Shown here piece by piece: positions 13,142 to 24,080 of a stretch of 64,000 nt of DNA. Position 1 is the stretch's first letter. Each line of letters begins with the position of its first letter. Made by a program: the position numbers and the translations under genes. Location: NCBI GenBank assembly GCA_021234155.1, contig JAJEKV010000018.1, positions 20,073,252 to 20,137,251 on the forward strand. Reading direction: 5' to 3'. The notes under the pieces are model-generated. The model was not told where the DNA came from. It saw only the letters and a program-made list of their open reading frames with translations, and did not search any database. This DNA is from Isoetes taiwanensis (Eukaryota > Streptophyta > Lycopodiopsida > Isoetales > Isoetaceae).

Positions 13142-13190
13142 GGCAAAGGCTGAGCTGGAGGAAATAGTTCACTACCTGCGGGATCCCAAG
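13142..13190 (+). pseudogene. Captured FtsH-type AAA protease exon fragment
   Basis: The reading frame gives AKAELEEIVHYLRDPK followed directly by a GTAAAG donor. This matches the start of the AAA domain of plant mitochondrial FtsH4-type metalloproteases, in which this segment precedes the Walker A region. Upstream, GATAG replaces an expected in-frame acidic pair, so the frame is broken. Only about 16 residues remain. There is no downstream exon with Walker motifs, so this is a captured exon end and not a gene. Confidence 0.65.
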
Positions 13191-13322
13191 GTAAAGGATG
13201 CATAATGCAGATGTTTCTTTAGTTTGCTTCTTTTTTTTCTCCTCGTTCGGTCTTGCTTGTCCCTTATACATTATCGTAAAGGGGTCCTAGGTATGCTCTG
13301 TTCTCGGCATCGGAGAACGGCG

Positions 13323-13481
13323 ATGGCCAAACGCTTGTCCATCGTTACCCTGCTCTGCTGCTGGACTTGTGCTGCAGCGACACAAAATGCTTTTTACTGT
13401 GGATTCGACAATGCAGATCTTCTTCACAGAAGCACTTTTCCTCCAAATTTCGTCTTTGGAGTTTCGTCTGCCAATTATCAG
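13323..13481 (+). pseudogene. Captured GH1 beta-glucosidase exon 1
   Basis: ATG 13323 opens a 53-codon exon. A hydrophobic signal peptide (MAKRLSIVTLLCCWTCAAA) is followed by the GH1 N-terminal signature STFPPNFVFGVSSANYQ, ending in CAG|GT at 13481/13482. Plant GH1 beta-glucosidase genes commonly have their first intron at this Tyr-Gln position. No second exon (VEGA...) follows. The family hydrolyses beta-glucosides in the secretory pathway or apoplast, but this lone exon cannot. It sits between FtsH and PPR fragments inside an LTR. Confidence 0.75.
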
Positions 13482-13879
13482 GTCTGCTTTGATGTTTTCC
13501 TTCACATCCTAAAACTCGTTTTCCAAATAACTTGTTAAATTAGTTTGCACAATAGAACACTAAATTAAGAGCACATATGATTTATTTTCCTGCAAACGTT
13601 GGTTGATATGTAAGTATCGACAGGGAAAACAATGCTAGCCATCAATCTGCAAAAAGCTCTAATCTGGCTAAAACAGGCTTTGAAATGAGAAATGCTGGAT
13701 TCGTAATGTGCCAAGTTATGTGTTCGGACTGATTGACATTATGTGGTTCATTTTGTCCCATTGCACAAAAGGAATAACATTGTTGGTTGATCCTGCTTGG
13801 CTCTATCATTGTTGCCAATCTGCTTGATGTGCTTGGTGTGATTAAGCTCTCTAATATTTAACTCCATGTTTGCAGGTTG

Positions 13880-14115
13880 ACATTCGAGCTTGTGATTAAC
13901 AAATGTGCAGAAGAACCGTATTCATGGTGGTTTTTTGTCTGTAAAGGTCCCATGTTTGTATAAGAAACGTCTAGAAGCAATTCTGAGTTGTGGCAGCAAG
14001 AGTCATCTACACTTTTACAGCACATTTTTGACAAATTGACATTACGTGGAAGCACAAAATATATTCTCTTGGACAACAGTTATCGCGGCTTATGTTCAAC
14101 ATAGCAAAGAAAGGG
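13880..14115 (+). pseudogene. Captured, decayed PPR gene fragment
   Basis: Reading 14058-14106 gives NIFSWTTVIAAYVQHS, a close match to the conserved helix of plant PLS-type pentatricopeptide repeats. Upstream in another frame is an IFDKL-like stretch, also typical of PPR motifs, so at least one frameshift separates them. PPR proteins bind organellar RNA. Only one motif is readable here. The downstream Lys-rich stretch is not recognised. Confidence 0.55.
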
Positions 14116-15300
14116 AAAAGAAAGGGAAACTCTGATGTTCTTCTTAAAGGTGATGCACAAAAGCATCAAACCGGGCTGCCTTGGAAAGTGGCTCAGAGAC
14201 TAATGAACTGCATTTACCCAGATAATGCATGGCTCATATTTAATAAGCTCATTCAGCCTGTTGTAGTTCGATTAAATTATCTTTCCTTACATTTCCACTG
14301 CTCTAGCTCAAGCCTCTAATATTTTGTCCTCTATTCCAGATTTGTTTAGTGTATTCTAGATCCTCTGTGCACATTTAAATCCAAAGTCGATTGAAGATTA
14401 CATCTTCAAACTAGAATACGATGGTTCCAAATCTCAATTCTTGTTGCTTCACATATTAATTTATCTTTCTATGGTTATATTATAATATTAATTTATCTTT
14501 CTATGGTTATATTATAATATATTGTATCTGAGGCTATGATACATCATGCATTTAGGTAATGTCTACATCTACACCCCTACAGGGCCGAAATTTTTTTTAG
14601 TTAACATAAACCATTAACACACAATTATCATTAACATTATTAACACAAACCATTGCATTCAAAACATTTAAATTAAAACCCCCCTTAAACCCCCTTTGGT
14701 TTGGGTGCATATTCACACGTGGGGTTACGTAGGGCAGCAAGGCGGTTCCGGAAGGCTTGGGCGGTTCCAGCAACGTCGGAACTGCCCTAGATAAACAGAA
14801 TAAGTAGAATCGACAAGTATTCAAGTTTATCTGGTGATCTTTTCTTCTGCTACAGTGGTCTTTGGCTCAGATAGCCCTAGTCGAGAAAAGATAAATGGAG
14901 TACCATTGGTTTATCTGAATATCTACATTGATAAAGTATTCAAGTTTATCTGGTGATCTTTTCTTCTGCTACAGTGGTCTTTGGCTCAGATAGCCCTAGT
15001 CGAGAAAAGATAAATGGAGTACCATTGGTTTATCTGAATATCTACATTGATTTTATCTTCAATGGTAAGGTAGTTCAAGAAATATCATTGCTTATAATTG
15101 AAGAATTCATGACTAGTAACATTGACACTCTATTATTTGATTGATATGAGTATGAAGATTGTTGAATGAGGTTGCAATGAATTATTTGTAAGTGTGATAA
15201 TATATAAGTTGAAAGGATCATGAAAATTATGTCAATGGTCTAGACATTTTACTGCCAGATTGTAGTTGCAAAGAATATTATTTTGACAAGTTTCTCACAT

Positions 15301-15312
15301 TGGTATCAGAGC
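15301..15312 (+). other. Primer-binding site of copia element
   Basis: TGGTATCAGAGC starts two bases after the LTR end CACA. It is complementary to the 3' end of initiator-Met tRNA, the usual plant copia primer. This fixes the 5' LTR boundary and the plus orientation of the element. Confidence 0.95.
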
Positions 15313-15319
15313 TAGAAAA

Positions 15320-15880
15320 ATGTCTAGCCATTTTGGAGCAGGTGGAGGCAGTGAAAATCAAGCAAAAGTAAGGGAAGCTTAAGGAATAATAATGAGCAAA
15401 GTAGGTTCTGGAATTGTTTTGAAGCTGAGAGGGAAACATCCCAGAGAAATGTGGAGGTATATGATGATGACATACGAAGAGAAGACGTCCTCACAGATTG
15501 ATGTCTTAGAGAATGAATTGAGAAGACTAAAATTGGTTGACAAAAGTAATGTGAATGAATTCTTGCAAACTTTTGACAATATAATTGCAGATCTTGAAGG
15601 AGCAGGGGTAACTTATTCACAGCAGCAACAAGTCTTGGCTATTTCCAGAAGTGTAACAAGCTTAGGGAACATATCTATATTTATAAGGACAATAGCTAGA
15701 ACTAGAGAAGAGGCTGAAAGAATGTTGAAGACAGAAATAGAACAAAGCAAGGTTGAGGATGAGGAAGAAACAAGCCAAATTCTGTTCACAAAAGGAAAAA
15801 ACAAAGGGGAAAATAGAGGCAAGATTGGGCCTTGTTTTTACTGTAACCAGCATGGACATATCAAGGTAAACTGTTACTAA
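15320..15880 (+). pseudogene. copia gag (nucleocapsid) remnant
   Basis: ATG 15320 gives MSSHFGAGGGSENQAKV then an early stop. The frame reopens at ATG 15392 and runs to 15880. It contains the UBN2-type capsid region (MWRYMMMTYEEK, NEFLQTFDNIIADLEGAG) and a first zinc knuckle CFYCNQHGHIKVNC. A second knuckle, CYNCGGRGHYASTC, lies in the next frame at 15891, so a frameshift separates gag from pol. The capsid N-terminal portion is shorter than in typical copia gag and was probably lost by internal deletion. Confidence 0.8.
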
Positions 15881-17642
15881 AGAAATAAGTTGTTATAATT
15901 GTGGAGGAAGGGGCCATTATGCTTCAACTTGTTCTACTCCAAAAGAAAATTCTAGAGGCAAAGGTAGAGGAGGAAGAAATTTTAATGCAAGAGGGAGAGG
16001 TAGGGGAAGAGGAAAAGGTGCTTTTGAAGCAAATGTGACTGAGGAGGTCAAACTGGAAGAAGGAAATTCAGAAACAGATAATGAGGTAAGAAATTCTAAA
16101 GTTTTTGCTGCTTGCTCTAATTTTAATGATGATGATCGCCTAATTTTAGATAGTGGAGCTGAGAAAAGCATAGCATGCTCATCAAAGTTATTGAAGGAGT
16201 GCCAAGGCAATAAAGGAGGACATGTTCAAGTTGGGAATGGAAGTTTACAAAAGATTGAAGAAGTAGGAGTATTAGAGTTGTTTGACCTAGAGGGAAAGGC
16301 AGTAAATTTGCAAAATGTATTATGTGTTCCAAGCTTAGTCAGAAACTTGATTTCAATTTGTCAACTAGTTGACATGGGCTTCAAAGTTGTTTTTGAGCAA
16401 TTTGAATGTAAAATTTATGAAGGAAATAAATTGAAATTTCTGGGAAAACGTGTTGGAAACTTGTTTAGTATAAATCCTTATTGTTTGAACAGCATTAACA
16501 TGGTTACAATTCCAGATATATTATGCTGGCATGAGAGGCTTGGACATACACATTTTAAAAATATTGAGTATCTTATAAACAATGGTATGATACAAAGCTC
16601 AAATAGAAAAGTGACTGATCATGTATGCAAAAGATGCATGTTGGGAAAACAATGCAAGTTGCCTTTTTCAAGGTCAAAAGAGAGAGCAAGGGAGATATTG
16701 GAACTCGTGCATACTGATCTTTGTGGACCACTCAACATAACTAGAATTTCAGGTAAGAAATACTTTATAACTTTGATTGATGACTATAGTAGGAAAACAA
16801 GGGTCTATTGCTTGAGAAGCAATAATTTGGCCTTTGAGGATTTTAGGCTATTTGCAGTAGAAACAGAATGTTCTACAGGGAAGAAAATCAAATGTGTCAG
16901 GTCAGATAGAGGAGGGGAGTATATGTTAGGAAAATTCAGAACATATTGCATGAATAAAGGAATAAAGAGGCAATATACCTGCAGCTATACTCCTCAGCAA
17001 AATGGCACAGCTGAAAGGAAAAACGAGAGCATTTTAAATGCTGTTAGAGCAATGCTCAAACATTCTGGGCTCCCTACTTTCCTTTGGGAAGAAGCAGTTA
17101 AAACTGTTGTTGTAGTTCAAAATGCATTGCCATCAAAAGTGTTGGCTGGAAAAAGTCCAGACAAATTATGCTCAGGAAAAACCCCTAATTATGAAAAGTT
17201 TAGAGCATTTGGATGCTTAACTTATACTCATATACCAGAAGAGAAAAGATTGAAACTCGATGATAGGTCAATGATAACATACTTAGTAGGATATGATGAA
17301 CACTCAAAAGGATATAGAGTATATGACCCTGCAAGCAGAAAGATCTTAGTCAGCAGGCATGTTGATTTTGTTGAAAAGGAGTTGTATAGACCAAGGGGAA
17401 TAAACAAAGAACCTGTGCAAACTGAAATGGGAAAATCTCTGGCCGAGGATGAACAAAAGAAGGGAGAAGAGACAACGGGACTAGCAAATGTGTCAACACA
17501 TGAAAATGCTGATAGTGGTAGTGAAGAAGATGAGGAAAAGGAGGAAACTATAGAAAATCAAGGGATTGAAAATGATCAGAGAATTTCTATTGAAATTCCA
17601 AGTGAAAGGAGTAAGAAGAGAAAAAAAAGTAGCAAAGGCTAA
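15879..17642 (+). pseudogene. copia protease and integrase region
   Basis: The open frame starts in the second zinc knuckle. It shows the aspartic protease motif LILDSGAEKS (about 16143), a GAG-pre-integrase zinc finger (HERLGHTH...CKRCMLGKQC), and the DDE core: HTDLCGP, VRSDRGGEY and TPQQNGTAERKNE. The C-terminal GKSP and GYDEHSKGYRVYDP motifs are typical of copia integrase. A frameshift in an A-run at about 17625 ends it early. The inverted copy is intact at that point and continues to PETFEDAV. Integrase inserts the cDNA into the host genome. Confidence 0.88.
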
Positions 17643-17786
17643 AAGAAGACTTGAACATAAACATTGAAAATTATGGAAGAGAGAATGATGGCAAAAGTAG
17701 CAGATTGCACAAGGAAAACATAAGTGAGGCATTAATGGTACTGGAAGATGGAGTTCCTGAAACATTTGAAGATGCTGTAACAGTCT

Positions 17787-18590
17787 AAATGGAAATATGT
17801 GGAAAAGGGCAATGGAAGAAGAAATGAATGCCTTTGACAGGACCTCAACCTATGAATTGGTTGAAATGCCTAAAAATACAAACATTGTTGGAAATAAATG
17901 GGTATACAAGTTAAAATTGAATGCAGATAGAAGTACTAAATATAAGGCAAGACTTATAGCTCAGGGGTATTCTAAAAAACAAGGTGTAGACTATGAAGAG
18001 ACCTATTCCCCCAGGTTAAGTTGACAAGCATTAGAATGCTTATTGCTATGGCTAATGCTTATGATCTAGAGCTACATCATATGGATGTTAGTACAGCCTT
18101 CCTAAATGCTGATTTAGAAGAAGAAATATTTATGAAACGTGGCTCTTGGCTATGAGGAAGGTGAAAACAAAGTTTGGAAATTGAAGAAGGCGGTTTATGG
18201 CCTTAAGCAGTCACCTAGACAATGGAACAAAATGCATTGACAGTTATTTAAAAGAACAGGGAGTTGAGGCACTCAAGCACGATGGAAATGTTTATATTTT
18301 TAGAGATGAGCAGAAGTATTGTATAGTTGGCTTATATGTGGATGATTGTGTTATGGCAGCAAGCAAGACAATGATATTAGGCAAGTGCAAAAACATATTG
18401 AAGGAAAAGTTTCAAATGTCAGATTTAGGGGAATTAAGACAGCTCCTAGGGATTGAGGTTACACGTGACAGGAAAAATAAAAGGATCACTCTTTCACAGG
18501 AAAAATATATCAACACAGTGATTGACAGATTTAATATGACTGATTGTAACTCCACCAATACACCAGTTGTACCAGGAATAAAGATATAAA
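17787..18590 (+). pseudogene. copia reverse transcriptase, frameshifted
   Basis: RT begins MWKRAMEEEMNAFD and carries NKWVYKLK, KARLIAQGYSKK and, after breaks near 18014, 18139 and 18229, GLYVDDCVMAAS (the catalytic YVDD). The three small indels are absent from the inverted copy, so they arose after duplication. The shifts before the RT (about 17787) and after PGIKI (18588) are present in both copies. Confidence 0.85.
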
Positions 18591-18628
18591 AAAGGTTATC
18601 CCCACAGATAGAAAAGGAAAGAAAGGAA

Positions 18629-19356
18629 ATGACAGAAATTCCCTACAGACCTCTGGTAGGAAGCCTATTATACATAGCAAATAATACAAGACCAGATGTT
18701 GCTTACATTGTCAATGTTCTGAGCAGATACAATAATGACCCTGGAAAGGGACATTGGTTAGCAGCTAAAAGGGTATTGAGATATCTGAAAGGAATTAAAG
18801 CAAATGGAATAATTTTTTACTCAAATGATCTAATCTTGAAGGGGTATTGTGATGCAGACTGGTATGGGGATCAAGATGAGCGAAAATCAACCTCAGGTTA
18901 TTTATTGATGCTTGGAGGAGGGCCAGTTAGTTGGAGAAGCAAGAAACAATCTTCAATTGCTTTGTCTACATCAGAGTCAGAATATGCAGCAACAACTCTT
19001 GTAGCAAAGGAAATAGTGTGGTGCAGAAGATTTCTTGAAGAACTTGGTCTGGCTCAAAATGAAGGTACAAAGTGTTTTATGATAATCAAAGTTGTATAGC
19101 TATGACTAAGAACCTTATACTACATGAAAGAACAAAACATATAGAGATGGAACTGCATTTTATCAGAGATATGGTAAGGAAGTCTATAATACAAGTGGAA
19201 TATATTAGGTCTGAAGAACAGCTTGCAGATGTACTAACAAAGGCTTTAAGTAGTACGAGATTTCAAAAAATAATTACAGGATTGAATTGCAGACATATTT
19301 TAAGTTGTGATCTGAAAAAGGGGAATGTGAGAAACATTGTTCAGCTCACAACTTAA
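18629..19356 (+). pseudogene. copia RNase H region
   Basis: RT connection and RNase H, which degrades the RNA strand of the hybrid. The frame shows [55 protein letters not shown] and, after a frameshift near 19072, [13 protein letters not shown] and [11 protein letters not shown]...QLADVLTKAL. All are canonical copia RNase H motifs. The polypurine tract follows at 19314-19325. Confidence 0.88.
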
Positions 19357-20151
19357 GTATAATGAAGTGATCAGTTTTAACTTGATTGTTGAAACAACTA
19401 AAGTTGAAGTTGACAGAAACAAGAAGCATTGTGAGTTGAGAATATCAACATGTATTGAGATCGAGTGAGAAAACCTGGGTACAATAAATATAAGAACCTG
19501 AGTTAAACAGAGAAAGCCAGGAGAATACTTAGGGTTGCACAAACATTATGAATATGGGATATTCATGACGTAACCTAAGGTTTGAATATGGGTCTTTTAT
19601 TTCAATGGTTGAAAAATGACCAAGGTTATTATTATTTGAAAGCTCGAATGAGTTTGAATTCAATATGGGATATTTCGAAAGGGGAAACTCCTACGGATAT
19701 GGAATCCGATAAGAGCTAAGCATCAAGGCGGTTCCGGAAGACTTGGGCGGTCCCAAAGACCGCCTTTGAACTGTCCCTAGATAAAACGTAATAAGTAGAA
19801 TCGACAAGTATTCAAGTTTATCTGGTGATCTTTTCTTCTGCTACAGTGGTCTTTGGCTCAGATAGCCCTAGTCGAGGAAAGGTAAATGGAGTACCATTGG
19901 ATTATCTGAATATCTACATTGATTTTATCTTCAATGGTAAGATAGTTCAAGAAATATCATTGCTTATAATTGAAGAATTCATGACTAGTAATATTGACAC
20001 TCTATTATTTGATTGATATGAGTATGAAGATTGTTGAATGAGGTTGCAATGAATTATTTGTAAGTGTGATAATATATAAGTTGAAAGGATCATGAAAATT
20101 ATGTCAATGGTCTAGACATTTTACTGCCAGATTGTAGTTGCAAAGAATATT
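19314..20151 (+). repeat. Polypurine tract and truncated 3' LTR of copia element
   Basis: GAAAAAGGGGAA (19314-19325) primes plus-strand synthesis. The LTR starts TGTGAGAAAC at 19326 and runs to AAAGAATATT at 20151. The last about 20 bases (through TTTCTCACA) seen in the 5' LTR and in the inverted copy are missing. The break joins it to the duplicated segment at 20153. Confidence 0.9.
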
Positions 20152-20152
20152 T

Positions 20153-21782
20153 GGTACGTTTATCGTTGATGGGCACTCTAGTGAATTCCCAGCCATTAGA
20201 TAGGGGAATATTCTGAGGGATATGCCCTCTAGTGCGATCCCATCCCCACACCTCATCGGGAGATGGGGTCAAACGCTGATGTGGCTCTATTCCTAAGGGG
20301 CAGTTGACATCCATTGCAAAGGATTTTGATGTCATCTGACTTCAAAATAGCAACTGCCTATTCGGGGCATGCTACGCACTATTGGAGGCACTAAAGCAGG
20401 AGCGGATCATGCTTCTAAATCAGTAGGCAGTGAGGTTTGTCCCACAAGCTTCCCTGCTAGAGTAGGGAATCAGCCCAACAGTTTTGCCAGGCGTCAATGC
20501 CGAAGCTTCTTTAGCACCTGCAAAGAGAATGGACAAACAAACCGGGGGATTTGAACCCCCTGCCAATGCATTTTCCCATTCTTTTTTTAAGTTTCATGTT
20601 TGATCATGCAGACAATGAGCAACAATAACAGAAAGTGACATCTCTCTGAAGCAAGAGGAATTACATACCCAACTTGGGAATACCCAGCAATGAAGAGCAA
20701 CAAGAAGCCAGGGCATCTAAATTCGCCACTGTATAGCAGTGAATAGAAAATGAATAAAAAGAAAGGGCGTTATTTAGCAGAACCTGTGGAGCACAGCCAT
20801 ACCATAGAAACATATTGCTGGGCTGTGCCACATTCTCATCATCTTTCTTGCATAATGCAATCAGATCTATGCCAACACCCCTGATTAAATTGATGATCTC
20901 CTGCCTGGTGTGATTCGTCTTAGCCATCTGAGGCGCCAGAGCAAGCGCCAGAGTGAAGCATGCAACCTGTTCAGCAGCCTTATACGATTATTTGCCGGTA
21001 TTGGACACCGGCTTGTCGTTATTTATCCTGCCATTGGTTTGCGACAATGCTATCCCTAAAAGAGATTCAAGTACTACCAGCTATATCTGGAGCAGAGTTT
21101 GTGAAGCACCTAACAATAGAAATAGTGGTACCTTGAAGTCGGCATCCTATTAGAGTTTGTGCTTGTTGCATGCTCTGTGTACATTCCTGTATCAGGCCAA
21201 GATCATCCAGCATAATCATTTCTCCAGGTGCTGAGATATCCGATTTGATCTATTCTGCTTACCGTAGGCCATAGCCACCAAAAATGCAACTCTACATTTT
21301 TACTCAGACAAAAAAAAGGTTTTTAGTATAATATTGCAGTTCCCAATCATGATTTCTAGAGCTGTGATACCATCTGATATGGTGAATATCCCTGCAGAGA
21401 TTAGATCGAGTAGCCAAGGCCGGCAGCTTAAGGTTACGGTATGCAAAAAATACCTAATGAGAATAATCCATTTGCCTTTTTCTGGAAAAAAAAATGTCAA
21501 TACACATTTGCTCACGAATACACATTTGCAGCCGACTTTTTTTTGCCCCTTTCTTCAGGGCTGATAACATACCCGTTATCAACCCTCCTTGCACTTTCTA
21601 AAATAAGTTCGCTTAGAACTCGGTGGTGGTGGTCGACCCTAAAAAGAAAAAAACCTTCCCTAAAAACAGGGGTTTCAAAGATTCCTTATTGCCCTGTTTT
21701 CATACTCTTTTTGATACAATACATCCCTTAAACCACGTAAACCTTATGTTATAAAAATACGCTTTCATGAACTAGCAAACTA
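20153..21782. repeat. 1.63-kb direct duplication, copy A1
   Basis: This segment recurs at 21983-23612 with an offset of 1830 bp. About seven base differences are visible, so identity is near 99.5% and the duplication is recent. A1 begins exactly at the broken 3' LTR. The 200 bp between the copies (21783-21982) probably belonged to the duplicated unit and was lost from the left end of A1. No transposon ends or target duplication were found. Confidence 0.9.
20661..20990 (-). pseudogene. Unrecognised gene fragment in A1, minus strand
   Basis: Reading leftwards, an acceptor-like AACAG is followed by an open frame (about 100 codons): VACFTLALALAPQMAK, then IINLIRGVGIDLIALCKKDDENV and SNMFLWYGCAPQ. 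Leu/Ala-rich amphipathic composition would suit a helical-repeat (ARM/HEAT-like) protein, but I do not recognise the family. Upstream minus-strand sequence (to about 21120) also reads as coding with stops (LVVLESLLGIALSQT). It is most likely a decayed exon and is present again in A2. Confidence 0.35.
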
Positions 21783-22100
21783 TATAGTCGTCAACCATGC
21801 AAGCTCTACGACGTGCATCACTATCAGGTCTATGTCCCAATAAGGGACACAATATAATTCTCTCCTTTATCCTCTTCCATTGTGTTCTCACATCAACATG
21901 AGAAAACTCGTTGCAAATTAGATGGATAGCAAGAACAAGCTTTGGGAGTTTACGTGCAAAGGGTTCACCATAAATACTCTCCGGTACGTTTATCGTTGAT
22001 GGGCACTCTAGTGAATTCCCAGCCATTAGATAGGGGAATATTCTGAGGGATATGCCCTCTAGTGCGATCCCATCCCCACACCTCATCGGGAGATGGGGTC
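21772..22100 (-). pseudogene. Unrecognised ORF spanning the A1-A2 spacer, minus strand
   Basis: A 104-codon open frame starts in A2 and runs through the 200-bp spacer: CGDGIALEGISLRIF, NVPESIYGEPFARKLPKL, HVDVRTQWKRIKERI, CPLLGHRPDSDARRR. The composition looks protein-like, but no family is recognised. In A1 the corresponding frame is cut by the junction with the copia LTR, so the spacer version is the more complete one. Confidence 0.3.
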
Positions 22101-23612
22101 AAACGCTGATGTGGCTCTATTCCTAAGGGGCAGTTGACATCCATTGCAAAGGATTTTGATGTCATCTGACTTCAAAATAGCAACTGCCTATTCGGGGCAT
22201 GCTACGCACTATTGGAGGCACTAAAGCAGGAGCGGATCATGCTTCTAAATCAGTAGGCAGTGAGGTTTGTCCCACAAGCTTCCCTGCTAGAGTAGGGAAT
22301 CAGCCCAACAGTTTTGCCAGGCGTCAATGCCGAAGCTTCTTTAGCACCTGCAAAGAGAATGGACAAACAAACCGGGGGATTTGAACCCCCTGCCAATGCA
22401 TTTTCCCATTCTTTTTTTAAGTTTCATGTTTGATCATGCAGACAATGAGCAACAATAACAGAAAGTGACATCTCTCTGAAGCAAGAGGAATTACATACCC
22501 AACTTGGGAATACCCAGCAATGAAGAGCAACAAGAAGCCAGGGCATCTAAATTCGCCACTGTATAGCAGTGAATAGAAAATGAATAAAAAGAAAGGGCGT
22601 TATTTAGCAGAACCTGTGGAGCACAGCCATACCATAGAAACATATTGCTGGGCTGTGCCACATTCTCATCATCTTTCTTGCATAATGCAATCAGATCTAT
22701 GCCAACACCCCTGATTAAATTGATGATCTCCTGCCTGGTGTGATTCATCTTAGCCATCTGAGGCGCCAGAGCAAGCGCCAGAGTGAAGCATGCAACCTGT
22801 TCAGCAGCCTTACACGATTATTTGCCGGTATTGGACACCGGCTTGTCGTTATTTATCCTGCCATTGGTTTGCGACAATGCTATCCCTAAAAGAGATTCAA
22901 GTACTACCAGCTATATCTGGAGCAGAGTTTGTGAAGCACCTAACAATAGAAATAGTGGTACCTTGAAGTCGGCATCCTATTAGAGTTTGTGCTTGTTGCA
23001 TGCTCTGTGTACATTCCTGTATCAGGCCAAGATCATCCAGCATAATCATTTCTCCAGGTGCTGAGATATCCGATTTGATCTATTCTGCTTACCGTAGGCC
23101 ATAGCCACCGAAAATGCAACTCTACATTTTTACTCAGACAAAAAAAAGGTTTTTAGTATAATATTGCAGTTCCCAATCATGATTTCTAGAGCTGTGATAC
23201 CATCTGATATGGTGAATATCCCTGCAGAGATTAGATCGAGTAGCCAAGGCCGGCAGCTTAGGGTTACATATGCAAAAAATACCTAATGAGAATAATCCAT
23301 TTGCCTTTTTCTGGAAAAAAAAATGTCAATACACATTTGCTCACGAATACACATTTGCAGCCGACTTTTTTTTGCCCCTTTCTTCAGGGCTGATAACATA
23401 CCCGTTATCAACCCTCCTTGCACTTTCTAAAATAAGTTCGCTTAGAACTCGGTGGTGGTGGTCGACCCTAAAAAGAAAAAAACCTTCCCTAAAAACAGGG
23501 GTTTCAAAGATTCCTTATTGCCCTATTTTCATACTCTTTTTGATACAATACAGCCCTTAAACCACGTAAACCTTATGTTATAAAAATACGCTTTCATGAA
23601 CTAGCAAACTAT
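21983..23612. repeat. 1.63-kb direct duplication, copy A2
   Basis: Near-identical to 20153-21782. It includes a second copy of the unrecognised minus-strand fragment (22491-22820) and the same poly-T and poly-A short runs. It ends at CTAGCAAACTATA, after which the two copies diverge. Confidence 0.9.
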
Positions 23613-24073
23613 ACTCTTGCATAATGTGCAACAACATTTTCTTCAAATGCACGTATAATAATGTCATAACCCTTGGCATTACAACCAACCAATTAATGCA
23701 TCCCTAGCAACCCAACATACAACTCACCTAACAACGATCTCATCTTCAGTCACCTAATTTAACAATAGATTAACTCGGTCTAGTCTGCTGCTTACTTGGC
23801 TTCCAGCACTGTTGCTGCTGCAGTAAGCAGAACATCAGAATTCTGGCAGTAACTGCATTGTTGTATCCATCTTTTTGCGAATTAAGATTTCAAAATAAGG
23901 TTCACAATAGATTGTCAGATTCCTTAAATGCCCATAGCTTGTCCGTGTCCATAATCATCCAAATCTAGTATACAAAGGGTTGCCATAATAGTTGCTTAGA
24001 TTACATCCCTGGACCCTTAATGCATCGAACAAGCTAGAAGAATCCCACAAGACATAGTTGAAGTGGCTCTCAC
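23613..24073. other. Intergenic, nothing recognised
   Basis: AT-rich sequence with no supported gene between the duplicated segment and the LINE insertion. Confidence 0.4.
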
Positions 24074-24080
24074 CTAATCG

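Larger units (their letters stand above)
12623..14733 (+). mobile_element. Insertion in LTR carrying pieces of three host genes
   Basis: This block is absent from the 3' LTR and from the inverted copia copy. In the same orientation it carries an FtsH4-like exon end (13142-13190), a GH1 beta-glucosidase first exon (13323-13481) and a degraded PPR segment (about 13880-14115). Exon pieces keep their flanking GT donor sites, so capture was at DNA level and not from mRNA. The composition is typical of Helitron or Pack-type gene-capturing transposons, but neither clear Helitron ends nor terminal inverted repeats could be identified. A 32-bp tandem duplication sits at about 14455-14518. Confidence 0.6.
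12358..15299 (+). repeat. 5' LTR of copia element, interrupted by a 2.1-kb insertion
   Basis: LTR bases begin TGTGAGAAAAG and end GTTTCTCACA. They align with the 3' LTR at 12358-12622 and 14734-15299. Between these lies 2111 bp of foreign DNA that replaces about 129 bp of LTR (the counterpart of 19591-19719). A 119-bp stretch inside the right part (about 14815-15050) is duplicated in tandem, once only in the 3' LTR. The uninterrupted LTR would be about 846 bp. Confidence 0.85.
12358..20151 (+). mobile_element. Ty1/copia retrotransposon, plus-strand copy, damaged
   Basis: Order is 5' LTR (12358-15299, swollen by an insertion), primer-binding site (15301-15312), gag, protease, integrase, RT, RNase H, polypurine tract (19314-19325) and 3' LTR (19326-20151). 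The domain order PR-IN-RT-RH defines Ty1/copia. The 3' LTR lacks about 20 terminal bases and is fused to an unrelated segment. GATGG (12353-12357) precedes the 5' LTR. Several frameshifts inactivate pol. A near-identical inverted copy lies at 32529-36528 and shares some lesions, so the two derive from one already defective element. Confidence 0.93.

Noticed and set aside
14574-14740. Helitron or TIR end of the gene-capture block (GGGG/CCCC runs at both edges)
   Set aside because: ACAGGGGG near 12632 and CCCCTACAGGG near 14576 are not convincing inverted repeats, and no TC...CTRR pair was found at the LTR junctions.
20530-20560. Possible tRNA because of GGGGGATTTGAACCCCC (also at 22370)
   Set aside because: Only a T-arm-like hairpin is present. 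Flanking sequence does not give acceptor, D or anticodon arms on either strand.
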